A DNA stretch of 64,000 bases, from the NCBI RefSeq assembly GCF_043641665.1, contig NC_092190.1:12150048-12214047 (forward strand), written 5' to 3'. The translations under genes and the position numbers were made by a program. Under the pieces are notes generated by a model. It did no database searches. It saw nothing but the letters and a program-made list of their open reading frames with translations, and had not been told where the DNA came from. This DNA comes from Enoplosus armatus (taxonomy: Eukaryota > Chordata > Actinopteri > Centrarchiformes > Enoplosidae). Of this stretch, positions 21,867 through 34,600 are shown piece by piece. The number at the start of each line of letters is the position of its first letter. Position 1 is the first letter of the stretch.

Positions 21867-24800
21867 ATGGATTTCCAGAAGCTGCTGTTAGCTGCAGGGA
21901 AGGGCCTGTGCCAGACCGAGGTAAAGGCTTTAGCATTTCTTTGCACTGACTTCCTGCACCGAAGCCCGACCTCAGTGGAGTCTGCCAGTGACCTCTTCTC
22001 TCGCCTGGAGGATCAAGACCACCTCTCTGCTGAGCGACCACACCTGCTGACTGAGCTCCTCCTCATCATCAAGCGCACCCGTCTGGTTCGTGACCTCAAG
22101 CTCCCCGACCAAGCGTCTGAAACCGGGAGCCTCATCTCTCCTTACAGGTGGACTGCCTACGTTTCACTGCTTTAAAGTCAATCATTAACTGTGATTTAGT
22201 TTACAGAAAACAAACTTTGAAAAGATATTGCTCAATGGTGATGCATCCACCTAATATACAGCAAAGGAGCAGCATCAGAACCAATACAGAACTTATTAAA
22301 TGGATCAGGTAGACCTATGTGGACTATGTGGAGTCCGGGAGGCGTCATAAAATCTTGAGCTTGTGAAATGATGTGGTGAAAAAACTCAGTTTGCATGAGA
22401 AACTCAAGTTTGTGAGTGAATTGAAAAAAAAAAGACAATGTGGGGAAACAATATGTGAACAAATTATACAAATGGTGATGTTACACAAAGACTCAAATTC
22501 AAATTCAAAGCAGGTGGTTTGTGCAATGTCAGAAAATTGCAAAAAATGCCCATCTTCAAATGTATTTATGTTTTTTGTTCAACCAACAGTCCAAAACCGA
22601 AAGATGTTCTGTTTACTATTACAAATATTATGAAAACCAGCTAATATTTACATTTGAGAAGCTGGAACAGCAGATTTTTGGGGGAATTTTTGCTTAGAAT
22701 ATGACTTTAATGATAAAACAGTTGATTTATTTACAGTAATATTCATCGAAGTAGTGTTTCAGCTCTACACACAGTAGAAAGAGATCCCAGTTAGAGGCAT
22801 TCAGTGAAGTGTATAGATTTGTATTGGATCAACCAGAACCCTGCGTTTAGATATAAGTGGTGCCTCTTTATTGCTAAATGTATCCTCAGAATAGCGACAT
22901 ACTGTACTGACCAGTGAAGTCAAACACCAGGCCTCCTTTGACCACACTGAACAGTTTTACTTTTAATTATTTTTCTGTGATTCCAGGAAGCTGCTCTACA
23001 ACCTGTCTGAGGAGATTACTTGTCAAGACTTGAAAGATGTGAAGTTCTTACTAACCAAGGAGCTTCCGCGTAAAAAACTGGAGGAAAATGTTGTGAGTGT
23101 CGAGGTTTCATTTATGAAGTGAATTATATCTGATGTGCACCTAAATTAGAATTCTGCTCCTGCTATGAAGTATGCAGCATATTACCTTCTCTTTATGGTA
23201 AAATGAAGGGTAACTGTAAATGTGCTTAACTTTTCAGACTACACTGGAGGTCTTCCTGGAGATGGAGCACATGGACCTCATCAGCGACACTAATCTAAAC
23301 TTATTGCAGACCATATTTCAGCATGTCTGTCCCATGTTGATCGAAAAGATCAACAAGTTTAAAGCACAGCAGGGTAAGCTGCAGAAAAGTCTCATCGCAG
23401 ATGTTAACTTATAATGACAAATGTAGGAAGAAGGACACAAAGGCAGATGTTGGAGACTGCAGGTTTACTTTCAAAGAGTTTACTTCCACGGGACTGGTAA
23501 GTTGAAGCAGGAATGAAAATGTGCTGACAGGGAATGGTGAGGTAAAGACAGCAGCACGGGAAACAGCAGGGCCTCCAAGAAGTCTCGTGAGGGGACATTG
23601 CATTGACTTTCCCTGGAGACTTACTCTCACCTTAACCATAGCCACTACGCGCCTAACCCCCACCCTTACCTGCTGGGCTCCATGACATTTTCCTGGCCTG
23701 ACCTTCCTGCTGCCCTTTGCCCTACCTTCTTTAACCTATTCTATATCAACTACCCTAACCTTAACCACACCCCTACCCCTGTGCTTCAATCTAACCTCAC
23801 CCCCAATTCCTTGCCTGCTTCCAACCCCTGTTTCCCAGGCCCAGTAGCTCACAAATAAATGAGCAAAACTTGTGAAAAAGCAAAACAGGTTTGACCCTGA
23901 TCACATCCTGGAGGGGAGACCACATCATTATATACCTTTGGATCAGAGGCTGGGATTATTGTTTTATTCTCCACCCCTAAGACCTCACTGGCACCATTTT
24001 TTAATTTCATTGATTTCTTTGCTGTAACAGTAAATCGCATGGCTCCTGGTTTGTGTCATTTTAAACTGCAGAACGTCACAGCGGCCTTATAGCTCAAGAA
24101 ACGGGTCGACCCAGGTCTATGACTTACCCTTTGGAACCAAACCAGGTGTGTTGCTTTGATATTTCTTCTGCATCCCTCTGAGTTGCTGTGAAAGATTTCT
24201 ATCATGATGTTATCGTCACATCTCTGCAGTGCCACACGCCATGTCACTCACACTTTATTCTCTCCTTAATCGCCATTTGCCGCAGTGTCTGTTTTGTCTG
24301 TGTTTTTTATCAGGCCCGTCACTCTTCAGATGCTCAGAGGTCTCTTGCATATGATACATCAGGTAAACTAAGTAATAACTTCATGTCTGTATCTTAAGTG
24401 TATTTACATGTTGAGAACTGCCCGTAACTGGTTAATATGAGAGGTTTTCAGTCGATTACACTGTGTATGCAGAAAAGATTTCTGCCTGAGATTTCTTAGA
24501 GGATATTTCAAACACAAACTCTGGGTGATGTTGTCATGTTGTCTTTATCTTACATAGTTAAATAAATTACAGAGAACGTGCTTTGCTTTTATGACAGCAA
24601 TCATTCTGTAAGAGTGGGTGTGAGGGTGTCTTTTCATCATAAAGTGTAATAATAATAATAGTAACAATAACAATAATAATAATAATAATAATAATACTTA
24701 TTATTATTATACTACATTTTAAAACAAACAAACAAACAAAAACGTCTACACTTAATTTAGATATCATAATTTCTACAAACACATGTAATAATAAAGCTAA

Positions 24801-27048
24801 AAATGCAACTTGGATTCACATGTCAAGGCGCTCATCCTAATTATCTTTTGCCTTCTTCTCTGAAGAACCATTGGCCGAGGTGAGAATCTCTTTAAAACAC
24901 AGTTATATGATAAATAAACCGGGACATTTCTTTGTGTCTTTAATGGTCATTTCGTTTGTGTCCCACAAAGTCTTCCATGACATATTCCAACACATCTGTG
25001 GGTGAGTATTTTTACATTTGTTTAAGTATTATATTCTGAATCTTCTTCTTGTATCAATTTCCTAGATTTTCCAAATGGGTTTCGTGGTGGAGATGAATGT
25101 GAGTCCCTGTCACATGGACTGAGTGGTTTAAGCACTGAAACAAGCAGCTGTGCCTCCTCGAAAGGTCATTAGAAGTATTTTCTGTATTGAGCTATTTTTC
25201 AAATGATATGTCAGACCTAATATAATTTAATTTAATCTAATATAATTTCTGTCTCTTCAATTTTACCTTCAATTATTGCCCTTCCACCCTACGATCGTCT
25301 GTCCCATAGTGAGTTGTGATGCTGTGAAAACTGAGTTGCTGTCTCAAGAAAACGAGACTTCCTCTGGAACACAGAAGTCTCAGACTACAAAAACCGAGGA
25401 CACCGAGGTGTGTTATTTATTATTTCTCTGTAATCGTGTACATATGCCAAGTAATTAGTATTGTGGCCCTGCATGTGCTATTTGACTTTAACTTAGGGCA
25501 AGTATTACAAGTGCATTTATTACACTCCTCATTGAAACTGAAACTCATTTATCTCTGTAGGCTTTGGGAACATATCCGATGACTGCTCCAAAGAGAGGGA
25601 CCTGCTTGATAGTAAACAACTACGACTTCACTAATTCCAAGAAAGGCCTCCAGAAGCGGGAGGGGACCATGGTTGACGAAGGTAAGCTTATGATTAATTG
25701 ATTTTTGGAAATCTCAAATGAAGACTGGTGCATGTTTTCCCATCCTGCTCTGTCTGTATGTGGGCATATTGCATTTATATTTATCTGTGTGACTTCCAGA
25801 CTGTCTGCACAAAGTGTTTCAGTGGCTTGGCTTTGAGGTAGTGATACAGAGGGACTGTGAGAGGGAGAAGATGCTGACCTTGTTGCGGGAGCTCGGCAGA
25901 AAAGACCACAGTCAGATGGACTGCCTGGTATGCTGTGTTCTCAGCCACGGCCTGGAGGGAAGTGTGTACGGCGTGGACGGCAACACCGTCCAGCTTAAGG
26001 AGCTGATGGAACCTGTCAATGGATCAAAGTGCTCCTCTTTGGCAAACAAACCCAAGCTGTTTTTCATCCAGGCCTGCCAGGGCAACAAAGAGCAGAAGGC
26101 TGTGTACATTGAGGCAGATGGCCCCTCACACCGTATTATTTGCAGAGATGCTATTAATGCTAGAGACTCCATCCCATCTGATGCAGACTTCCTGCTGGGA
26201 TTGGCCACCGTTCCTTCTTTTGTCTCTTTCAGAGAGAAGACAAATGGCACGTGGTTTATTCAGTCATTGTGCCAAAACCTCGTCAAGATGGTGCCCAGGT
26301 TAGTGAAACAAAAGATCAGATATTGTTGGATGAAGTGAAGTTTTTCAGTGGTGGAAGGCAACTGCGTACATTTACTTCAGTGCTATATTTAATTTTAAGG
26401 TACTGAGTATTAAGATAGGTATTAGTTGAGTATTTCCATTTTATGCTACTTTATACTTCTACTACACAACATTTGGGAGGGAAATATTGTACTTTTTACT
26501 TTACTTCATTAATTTGACAGCCATAGTTTCTAGTTCCTTTTTAGATTTTTACAATTAGTTTATAAAATATGATGCATTTTTATAAATTTAACCCAATAAT
26601 ATAATAATATACACTGATGCATAATGACATTTACTTTGATATTTTAAGTTCATTTAGTTGCTAATACTTAGTTAAATAGTTAAATAAATGTTTTCTTGTA
26701 ATGTAGTATTTTTTATTGTGTTATTGATACTTTTACTCAAGTAACTGATTTGAATGCTTGTTCCACCTCTAATTTTAGTTACTGTTATGATATGTGATAG
26801 TTTGGAAATTGGAGAATAACCAATAATACACTGCTTTTGTAGTTTTTTTTAGTTCACTACCTCACAGTATCTTGTTTTTTCCCAGTGGTTGTGACCTTGT
26901 GTCGATCCTGACAAAAGTGAATGCAGATGTTAGCCAGAAGACTGATTTCTACGGTGTAAAAAAGCAGATGCCTCAACCAGCCTTCTCACTCAGGAAGAAA
27001 GTGGTCTTCCCGGTCCCCAGAGGCCCTCCTCCCAGCCTGTCACTCTGA
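21867..27048 (+). CDS. casp10: Initiator caspase with tandem DEDs (caspase-8/-10 family, tentatively caspase-10)
   Basis: Twelve coding exons: 21867-22147, 22987-23092, 23238-23373, 24072-24145, 24314-24362, 24866-24879, 24971-25001, 25066-25164, 25310-25407, 25561-25681, 25800-26298, 26886-27048; 1671 nt, 556 residues. Two death-effector domains (about residues 1-80 and 95-174) recruit the protein to FADD complexes. A Ser/Thr-rich linker (about 175-296) follows, then the caspase domain with KRGTCLIVNN, catalytic His386 (VLSHG), catalytic Cys429 in QACQG, and GTWFIQSLC of the substrate pocket. Intact catalytic residues exclude the inactive relative CFLAR. DSIPSDADF resembles the p20/p10 junction region. 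The family is certain. The symbol is tentative: the N terminus looks unlike the teleost caspase-8 I remember, but orthology needs a tree. Six small exons encode the linker, one only 14 nt. An hAT-MITE-like repeat sits in the last intron. Confidence 0.8.
23600..23850 (+). other. C/T-skewed degenerate CCTAACC-type tract
   Basis: The intron after DED exon 3 holds about 250 nt of strongly C- and T-biased sequence with repeated 'cctaacc', 'ccttaacc' and 'cctaccc' motifs. It is non-coding. Confidence 0.5.
24648..24715. repeat. (AAT)n repeat with inverted end
   Basis: A run of AAT units ends in 'acttattattattat', so the tract can fold back on itself. It lies in a caspase-gene intron. Confidence 0.9.
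26346..26770 (+). mobile_element. hAT-type MITE-like element, nearly full length
   Basis: Starts CAGTGGTGGAA, passes through 'tatttccattttatgctact' and 'gagggaaatattgtacttt', and ends 'gcttgttccacctct'. The ends are near-inverted copies, as in the very common fish element of this type. No coding capacity. It lies in the last intron of the caspase gene. The superfamily assignment is from memory. Confidence 0.55.
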
Positions 27049-27615
27049 CGAGAATAATCTAATAATCTGCCACCTGTGTGATCGACTCACACATCATATG
27101 ATCTCTGAGAGACAAGTGATTTTGTGATTTTGACTTCATTTTGAATCAGAATCGGAAATACATTATTGATCCCCGGGGGGGAAAACATTCACTGTTTACA
27201 ATTTTTAAGTCTGCTGGGTACAACTTTTAACAATATTTTGTGCGAGCTCCATTTGCTGATGAAGATCATGAGATTGGGCTAAAAGATCAGAAAAAGCTTG
27301 TAAGTGGACCTTCAGTTGAGATGATTTTGTCTAAAAAAAATATAAAAACATATTTTTTTTTACGTGATTTTTAATGTTGAATTTCTATGAGCTAATCATG
27401 CTGACATTGACGAGCAAAATGCAATATCTGGCTCTTTTGTTTTCTAGTATTCCTAGTATTTCTAGTATTCCTAGTTCAACTACTTTATATTCTCCCAAAT
27501 GTGATTATATTATTGTTGCCATTGTCATATAATGTGGCTGTATACATGTAGTTGTCAACTTCAAGTACAGACATTTTCCATCAGTGAAACAATAAATGTT
27601 TTTACGCACTGTCAT
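27049..27615 (+). other. Caspase gene 3' UTR with poly(A) signal
   Basis: From the stop TGA to about 20 nt past AATAAA at 27591-27596. It includes, at about 27,142-27,200, a fragment of a common fish repeat ('gaaatacattattgatcccc'). Confidence 0.55.
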
Positions 27616-28693
27616 TGTGAAAATATTTTGTAATTTGGACTTCTATTCATTCTGTTTCTTTATATGCATGTAACCTCACCCTTCATTACATTCACAAGTC
27701 TTCTATACAACTTATAATGTAACTTATAGCTTGTGTTTATGTACCTTAATAATTTACTATTAATGCCACTATTTGCATTGAAGTTGAAAATGTGCATCTA
27801 CCAAATTGTGCCGAAAAAATTAGTTGATTAATTGAGAAGTCAATCAGCAGAAAATTAATCTCCAGCAATCAAACCAAAATGCCAAATATTTGCAGTTTCA
27901 GCCACTCAAATGTGAGGATTTCCAGCTGTTCTTTGTGTTTGTCACTGTAAATTCAATAGACCCTAATAGACATTTTAACACTGTGAAAAAGACCTGTATC
28001 TTTGGGTCCTGGACTGTTGACTGAGCAAAACAAGCTATTTGAAGGTGTCACCTCGAAATCTTAGAAATTGTGATGGGCATTTTTCAAAATTTTAACAAAA
28101 CATTTAATACACAATGATTTAAAAACACAACACAAGAGTACACATAAAGACTGAAAACAAGCTCCCTCCCTCTGTCCTCCTCCACAGTGCCTACGGTATA
28201 TGCATATACAAACACATACACCTTCTCATACATAGACATGTGTACATAGTATATCCACACATTTCATAAAGGATGTATGCAAAACATTTTTTTCCCCACC
28301 ACTTCAGACCAAATTTCAAGTTCAAGCATTTTTCTAGTTGGCCCTTGTTCTGAATAAATGATATCCAACCATGAACGAGTGAATTTACTTTAATTTAGCA
28401 CCTTAAAGCCCCGAACAGACACTTGCATATCTTCACCTGTAGGTGGCGGTAAACAGTGTAGCTCCGCACACTAGCATCATTTGACCTGCTGGTGACCCGG
28501 ATGTTGATATGATGTTAAATTCGGTAATTTCCCCGGTCAGGATACAATGAAGACTTGTTAGCATGTTTTAGGCCACTTCATATTCTTCATGATAACATAA
28601 GTAGATGCAGAGAAAAATATCTCAAAGTGGTGTTTTTTTCATTTACCCAGAATAGTCTTTAATCAGCCCGCAAACAGACTGAAAATTATAAAC
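27616..28693. other. Spacer and prkra upstream region
   Basis: Holds MITE-like family A copy 2 (about 27,815-28,100), then AT-rich sequence and the prkra 5' flank. No exon is recognised other than the presumed prkra 5' UTR next to 28,694, and no TATA box was found near it. Confidence 0.5.
27815..28100 (+). repeat. MITE-like repeat family A, copy 2
   Basis: Contains 'ttagttgattaattgagaag', 'aaaatgccaaatatttgcag', 'ctcaaatgtgaggattt' and 'gaaattgtgatgggcattt', in the family order. Confidence 0.6.
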
Positions 28694-31600
28694 ATGTCTC
28701 AAGAGGGATTTCATCCACCAGCAGTGAAAACCACCGCCGACACGAGGTTAGTTGTTTTATTACTAATTAAAACATGTTTAACGTTTGCTAACAATTAACA
28801 ATAAAATGTTGACAGTGTTTAACAGGTTGTTGTAACGCTTAAGTGTTATGATATATAAAGGTTAACTAGTTATGGTAAATTCAAGGTTGTGAAGTTTCTC
28901 AAGTACAGTTGAATATTGAACGTGAATTTCAGAGAACTGAAACCGAAAGAAAATGCTATAACTGGCTGTCTTATTGTTTTTAGCAAGAAGTGTAAACTGC
29001 AGTTTGACAGGTCTTATAGTTCTTTTTTTGTTAGCTAACTAGCTTAATGGTTGACTTGACATATTTTGCTGAGCTGGGTCTTAATGTTATTGTGTTTATC
29101 AGCCTTGTGAACTTATATTGTTAGTATTAAACCCTAGAAAGTTATCCTACAGAGGCCCCCTCTTAGCATTAGAGAAAATGTACTGTTAATTGAATGACAG
29201 CGGTAACGTCAGTGAGCTATCCTGATTAGCTTAGCTGGTTAACGTTCAGTATTTTAGGTTTGATGGACACACCTCCTTGTCTATTTGTGTCACAACGTTA
29301 TAGTTAATTATCCAGTTAAATGTGCAGACTAATAGTCAAATATCTCCCATGTGTAGTTAATGTCAGATAAAGCCGAAAACGTTATCAAACGGCACAACGT
29401 TACAGCGGTTAGCTATCATATGTCATCTAGCTAACGTTACAGTTAAAGTCGTCACTCTGGCTGAGAGACTGCACCTACAGTACATATTTTATTATTTAAA
29501 AAAAACACATTTCTGCTGTTTGGTGTAGGAAACCATGATTACTACGATATCTCATACAGCGTCAGTGTTATCAGCCAATTCTCATCTCAACCCTAAAACC
29601 GCACTTCAGAGTATTTAATGTAATTTTTATTGTCTTTGCGGATAACCTGAATCGCAAGGCATCATATATGTGTATGTATAGTAAGTTCAGCCCTCAAGCA
29701 TCATAGCATGAGTTGTTTTGTACTTTCCTCTCCCCTTTTCTTTCTCTAATATTTACTTGTTTTGTATCCCTTTTTGTTTCCTTTTGTACCACACAGCGAC
29801 CTCACACAGACCTCAGTTAACTTCAGCTTTGTGGTGTGTGCAGGGGCATTTCTGTGGTTAGTACAGTGAGAGGCTCACATTTACAGTAATAGCCTGTATA
29901 TCAGAGACACTACAGTATGTACATGTTAACTTGTTTTTTAATGCTTCTACTTCTCATGTCATCCCTGTTTTTAACATTAGAGTACTATAAATTGTGGTAA
30001 ATGGCAGTGTTTGGTAAGATTGTATTGGACTTTACTATATTAAAAGATGTTACATGAAGATGGTATTTTCAAATTCATTAATGGGTTTGTTTTATTAATG
30101 GGTCTTTTTTCTGGTCACTTAGTGTATATTGACAATGAACTAGGACTTTTCTTGGGTATTGCTATAGTTTCATTAGCTGGTAATGTCACAGGTGATCAGT
30201 GACTTTGATGCTGTATTTGTCAGTGAGCCTTTATAGGAAGGTACTTAATAAAGCATCACTATCTTTGGATTTATCAATAAGGATCTATAAACACACTTTT
30301 GGTGGTTCATATGTTTATATGCTAGTAAGCTGCCAATATCAAAAATGAATTATGAATTATTTCGCGTCTAAATATTCTTAACAATACAAGTGTTGACATA
30401 CCAGTTTTACTCTGCAGTCTTGTTTCCCTGCTGTGAATTGGTTCTACTGTTTGCATTCATTATTTCTGGTCTGTAAGCTGTCCTGTTTTGCAGCTCAGAT
30501 GTATACTACAGCCATCGAATGGCCACAGCCCAGTTAACTGTGGCCCTGGTTAACTGTTTGTGTTTGCTTGTTTAATACACGCAGCTTGAATGCACATGAT
30601 TTGCAGAGGACCAACCCCGGGAAGACGCCTATACAAATCCTGCATGAATATGGCACCAAAAGTGGCAACCTTCCTGTGTATGTGATGGAGAAGGCTGAAG
30701 GAGAGGCTCACCAGCCCAGCTTTGTCTTCAGCGTGAAAATCGAAGATGTTAGCTGCACAGGTAAGTTTACAGTCCCACCCCTGCTGTGTTGATGGCCGCC
30801 TGTCACTGGACGAAGCCTTTTATTTTAGTTGAAAATTATACACTGATAATTCAGAAAGAGCACTCCAGCCTGCAACGTATAATTTGTCACTTCTGCTTTG
30901 ATGTCAGTTGTGTCTGTTGCTGCAGTATACTCTTAAATATATCCTCTATATGCCTGTTTTTAACCAAGGTTTCTGACTTCAGAGATAGAACAGTGCATGT
31001 CCAGAGAAGAGGATGAGGAGCATTTGCAAAGCTGTCAGTGTTGAGGTGATGAGAAATAATCCAGACTCTACATTTGACATTTTTAAACATCTTTCAAATT
31101 TTTCCCCATATTTTTATTCCTCCATGCCAACGACAGGGAATTTCTTCAAATTTGGCACAAATGTTCACTTAGACTCAAGTATGAACTGATTAGAATTTGG
31201 GGGTCAAAGGTCAAGGTCACTGTGACCTCACGAAACACACATGTTTCTCACCATAAGTGAAGAATTGATGAGCATATTTCACAGTTGGTCGGACACTGAA
31301 TTGGTGACACTTTTGACTCAAAGGTCACTGTAATTCAAAATGACCTTAACAAACACATTTTTGGCCATAACCCAAGAATTGATGGGGCCATTATGACAAA
31401 ATTTCTCACAGTTGTTTAATGGGATGACATTTTTTACCCGACAGGTCAAAGGTCAACTTCACTGTGACATCATAAGGTCCTTTTTTGGCCATTATTCAAC
31501 ACCATAACTCAGGAACAGGAAGGCAGATCATTACCATATTTCACAATTGGTCGGACACTGAATAGGTGACACTTTTGACTCAAAGGTCAAAGGTCATTGT

Positions 31601-34600
31601 GACTTCAAAATAGGTTTTTAGCCATAATTTAAGAATGAATTGGGGGATTCCAGATTTCACCCACATGTTAACTGGGAGGACACAATGAGTAAACAAAAAC
31701 TAGCACAGTACGGGCTTTCCTCCATCTTGTCCATTCTGCCTTTCACTTCCTGCCTCATTCTAAATTTCGAGCGTCATCAGAATCGTGTGACTGCAAACAA
31801 AGTACTGGAGTGCACCTAGCTAATCGTGATCGTGAGTGAGTTTCACCTACAGCTCATAGAGAGGCTTCTAAGTTATTCTTTTAACCAAGGTATCTCACGT
31901 CAAGGATAGAACAGTGCAGCTCTCTACATTTGGCATCTTTCCGACAGATTTTAAAACAGAAATTTAAATTTGTCTTACAGGCATATTTCTTTGTTAGCCA
32001 TTATGGTTGGCTAACAAAGTGATTTGAGGTTATGGTGCTTTTTTCATGTGACTGTGAAATAATTTTGTAATGTATTACATATTGTAATATTAATATAATA
32101 TATTGCATTTTGTTTCAGGTCAAGGTCCTAGTAAAAAGGCTGCTAAACACCAGGCTGCAGAGGCTGCTCTGAATATTCTGCAGATAGACGCTGGAACAGT
32201 GTGAGTAGAGCTGAAATTATTATTGAAATACAACTAATTGGTAACAATTATAATAACTGCTTTGATGTAATTCCCAACAGGAACGTTCCTGTGAAGTCTG
32301 AGAGTAACGGTGTTGTAGCAGAAACAAACAACCATCCCAACTCAGTGGGGAAACTGCAGGTGTGTAAGTCACGGCTGTGCTGTTTTTGTTTTTTCTGTGT
32401 GTGTGTGTGCGCGCGCAGATGTCTGTGTTTTAAGTATTCTGAAATAAAATACTCAGTTTTTGTCTTATTATTTCCTCTTATTTGTCCTTTCATTTCAGGA
32501 GTTAGCATTGCAGAGGGGATGGCGTCTTCCTGAATACACAGTGTTAATGGAGGCTGGTCCGCCACACAAGAGAGAATTCACTGTGACTTGTCGAATGGAG
32601 TCCCTGTCAGAGAAGGGTATGGGAGGTTTTTCTTTTGAAGACATTTGTGTAAAATCTTTTAAAGTGACTGCAATTTTGTGTTATTCATGCTGTTCTTGAT
32701 CTCTGTCTTGTGTTTTGACAGCTGTAGGAAATTCAAAAAAGGCAGCAAAAAAGTCAGCTGCTGAGAAAATGGTGGCAAAGCTTCAAAGTCTGTCAGGCTG
32801 TTCTGAAATCACATGGGTACGTCAAATACTTTTCGCCTTTGCAAAGTGACCACTGGAGGCAGTTGCAACATTTCTGAGTTAAAAGTCTTTAAATTGTGTC
32901 AAGTTTTGTGTGTTACATTCAATTTTACATTTTTCAGACTCCTAAACCAAGTGTCCGATTTGAGAACTTAAGGAACTCGTCAGCGGAGAAGATATCTTTA
33001 CTGAGAAGAAACCCGCTGAGTATTCCCAACACAGATTACATTCAGATGATGTTGGAGCTGTCCAAGGAGCAGGGCTTTGAGGTCATATACTTCGACATTG
33101 GTAAAAAAAAACATACTACATTAGTGTTGCTCGGTTGCTAAGATACAGGGCGCTTTCCATTCACTAATGTGGCTTCTCACTTTCCTCACTTGCTTTAGTT
33201 GAAAAGGAAATCGCCTGATGACTGCAGCTCCAATAGTGATTATAGATCTATTACGGTGTGAAAGAAAAAATTGAACAAACAAACAATTGAAATTAGTTTA
33301 TTAGAAAACATAAAAACAGACATGATGAAGTATTAAAATCATCTATAGTATAGTAAATAGTATAGTATTTATAATTTGTTTTTAAAAGGCTGCAGGTACA
33401 CAGCGGCTGTGGGAGAACAAATGGTAACGCTGGATTACATACATGTGTTTGCTGTGAATCCCTCCTGCGTAGGTAGGCAATTTGAATCCAGCGCGAAAAT
33501 GGCGGACCCCGCCACTAACAATGAAAACGACTATACAGAGAGAGATAGATAGAATAAAAATATATTTAATGAGTATTGCAGAAATGTTGCTGAACATACA
33601 GTGCATCCGGAAAGTATTCACGGCGCTTCACTTTTTCCACATTTTGTTATGTTACACCCTTATTCCAAAATGGATTAAATTAATTTTTTTCCTCAAAATT
33701 CTACACACAACACCCCATAATGACAATGTGAAAAAAGTTTTTTTGAAATTTTTGCAAATTTATTAAAAATAAAAAACTAAGAAATCACATGTACATAAGT
33801 ATTCACAGCCTTTGCCATGAAGCTCAAAATTGAGCTCAGGTGCATCCTGTTTCCACTGATCATCCTTGAGATGTTTCTGCAGCTTAATTGGAGTCCACCT
33901 GTGGTAAATTCAGTTGATTGGACATGATTTGGAAAGGCACACACCTGTCTATATAAGGTCCCACAGTTGACAGTGCATGTCAGAGCACAAACCAAGCATG
34001 AAGTCAAAGGAATTGTCTGTAGACCTCCGAGACAGGATTGTCTCGAGGCACAAATCTGGGGAAGGTTACAGAAAAATTTCTGCTGCTTTGAAGGTCCCAA
34101 TGAGCACAGTGGCCTCCATCATCCGTAAGTGGAAGAAGTTCGGAACCACCAGGACTCTTCCTAGAGCTGGCCGGCCATCTAAACTGAGTAATCGGGGGAG
34201 AAGGGCCTTAGTCAGGGAGGTGACCAAGAACCCGATGGTCACTCTGTCAGAGCTCCAGAGTTCCTCTGTGGAGAGAGGAGAACCTTCCAGAAGGACAACC
34301 ATCTCTGCAGCAATCCACCAATCAGGCCTGTATGGTAGAGTGGCCAGACGGAAGCCACTCCTTAGTAAAAGGCACATAGCAGCCCGCCGCGAGTTTGCCA
34401 AAAGGCACCTGAAGGACTCTCAGACCATGAGAAACAAAATTCTCTGGTCTGATGAGACAAAGATTGAACTCTTTGGTGTGAATGCCAGGCGTCACGTTTG
34501 GAGGAAACCAGGCACCGCTCATCACCAGGCCAATACCATCCCTACAGTGAAGCATGGTGGTGGCAGCATCATGCTGTGGGGATGTTTTTCAGCGGCAGGA

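Noticed and set aside
21867..27048. Assignment as CFLAR (c-FLIP)
   Set aside because: CFLAR lacks the catalytic Cys and His; here QACQG and SHG are intact.
31130..31690. Possible functional nuclear-receptor enhancer of prkra
   Set aside because: Sites belong to a dispersed repeat also found elsewhere; reported as a repeat property, not as a prkra enhancer.
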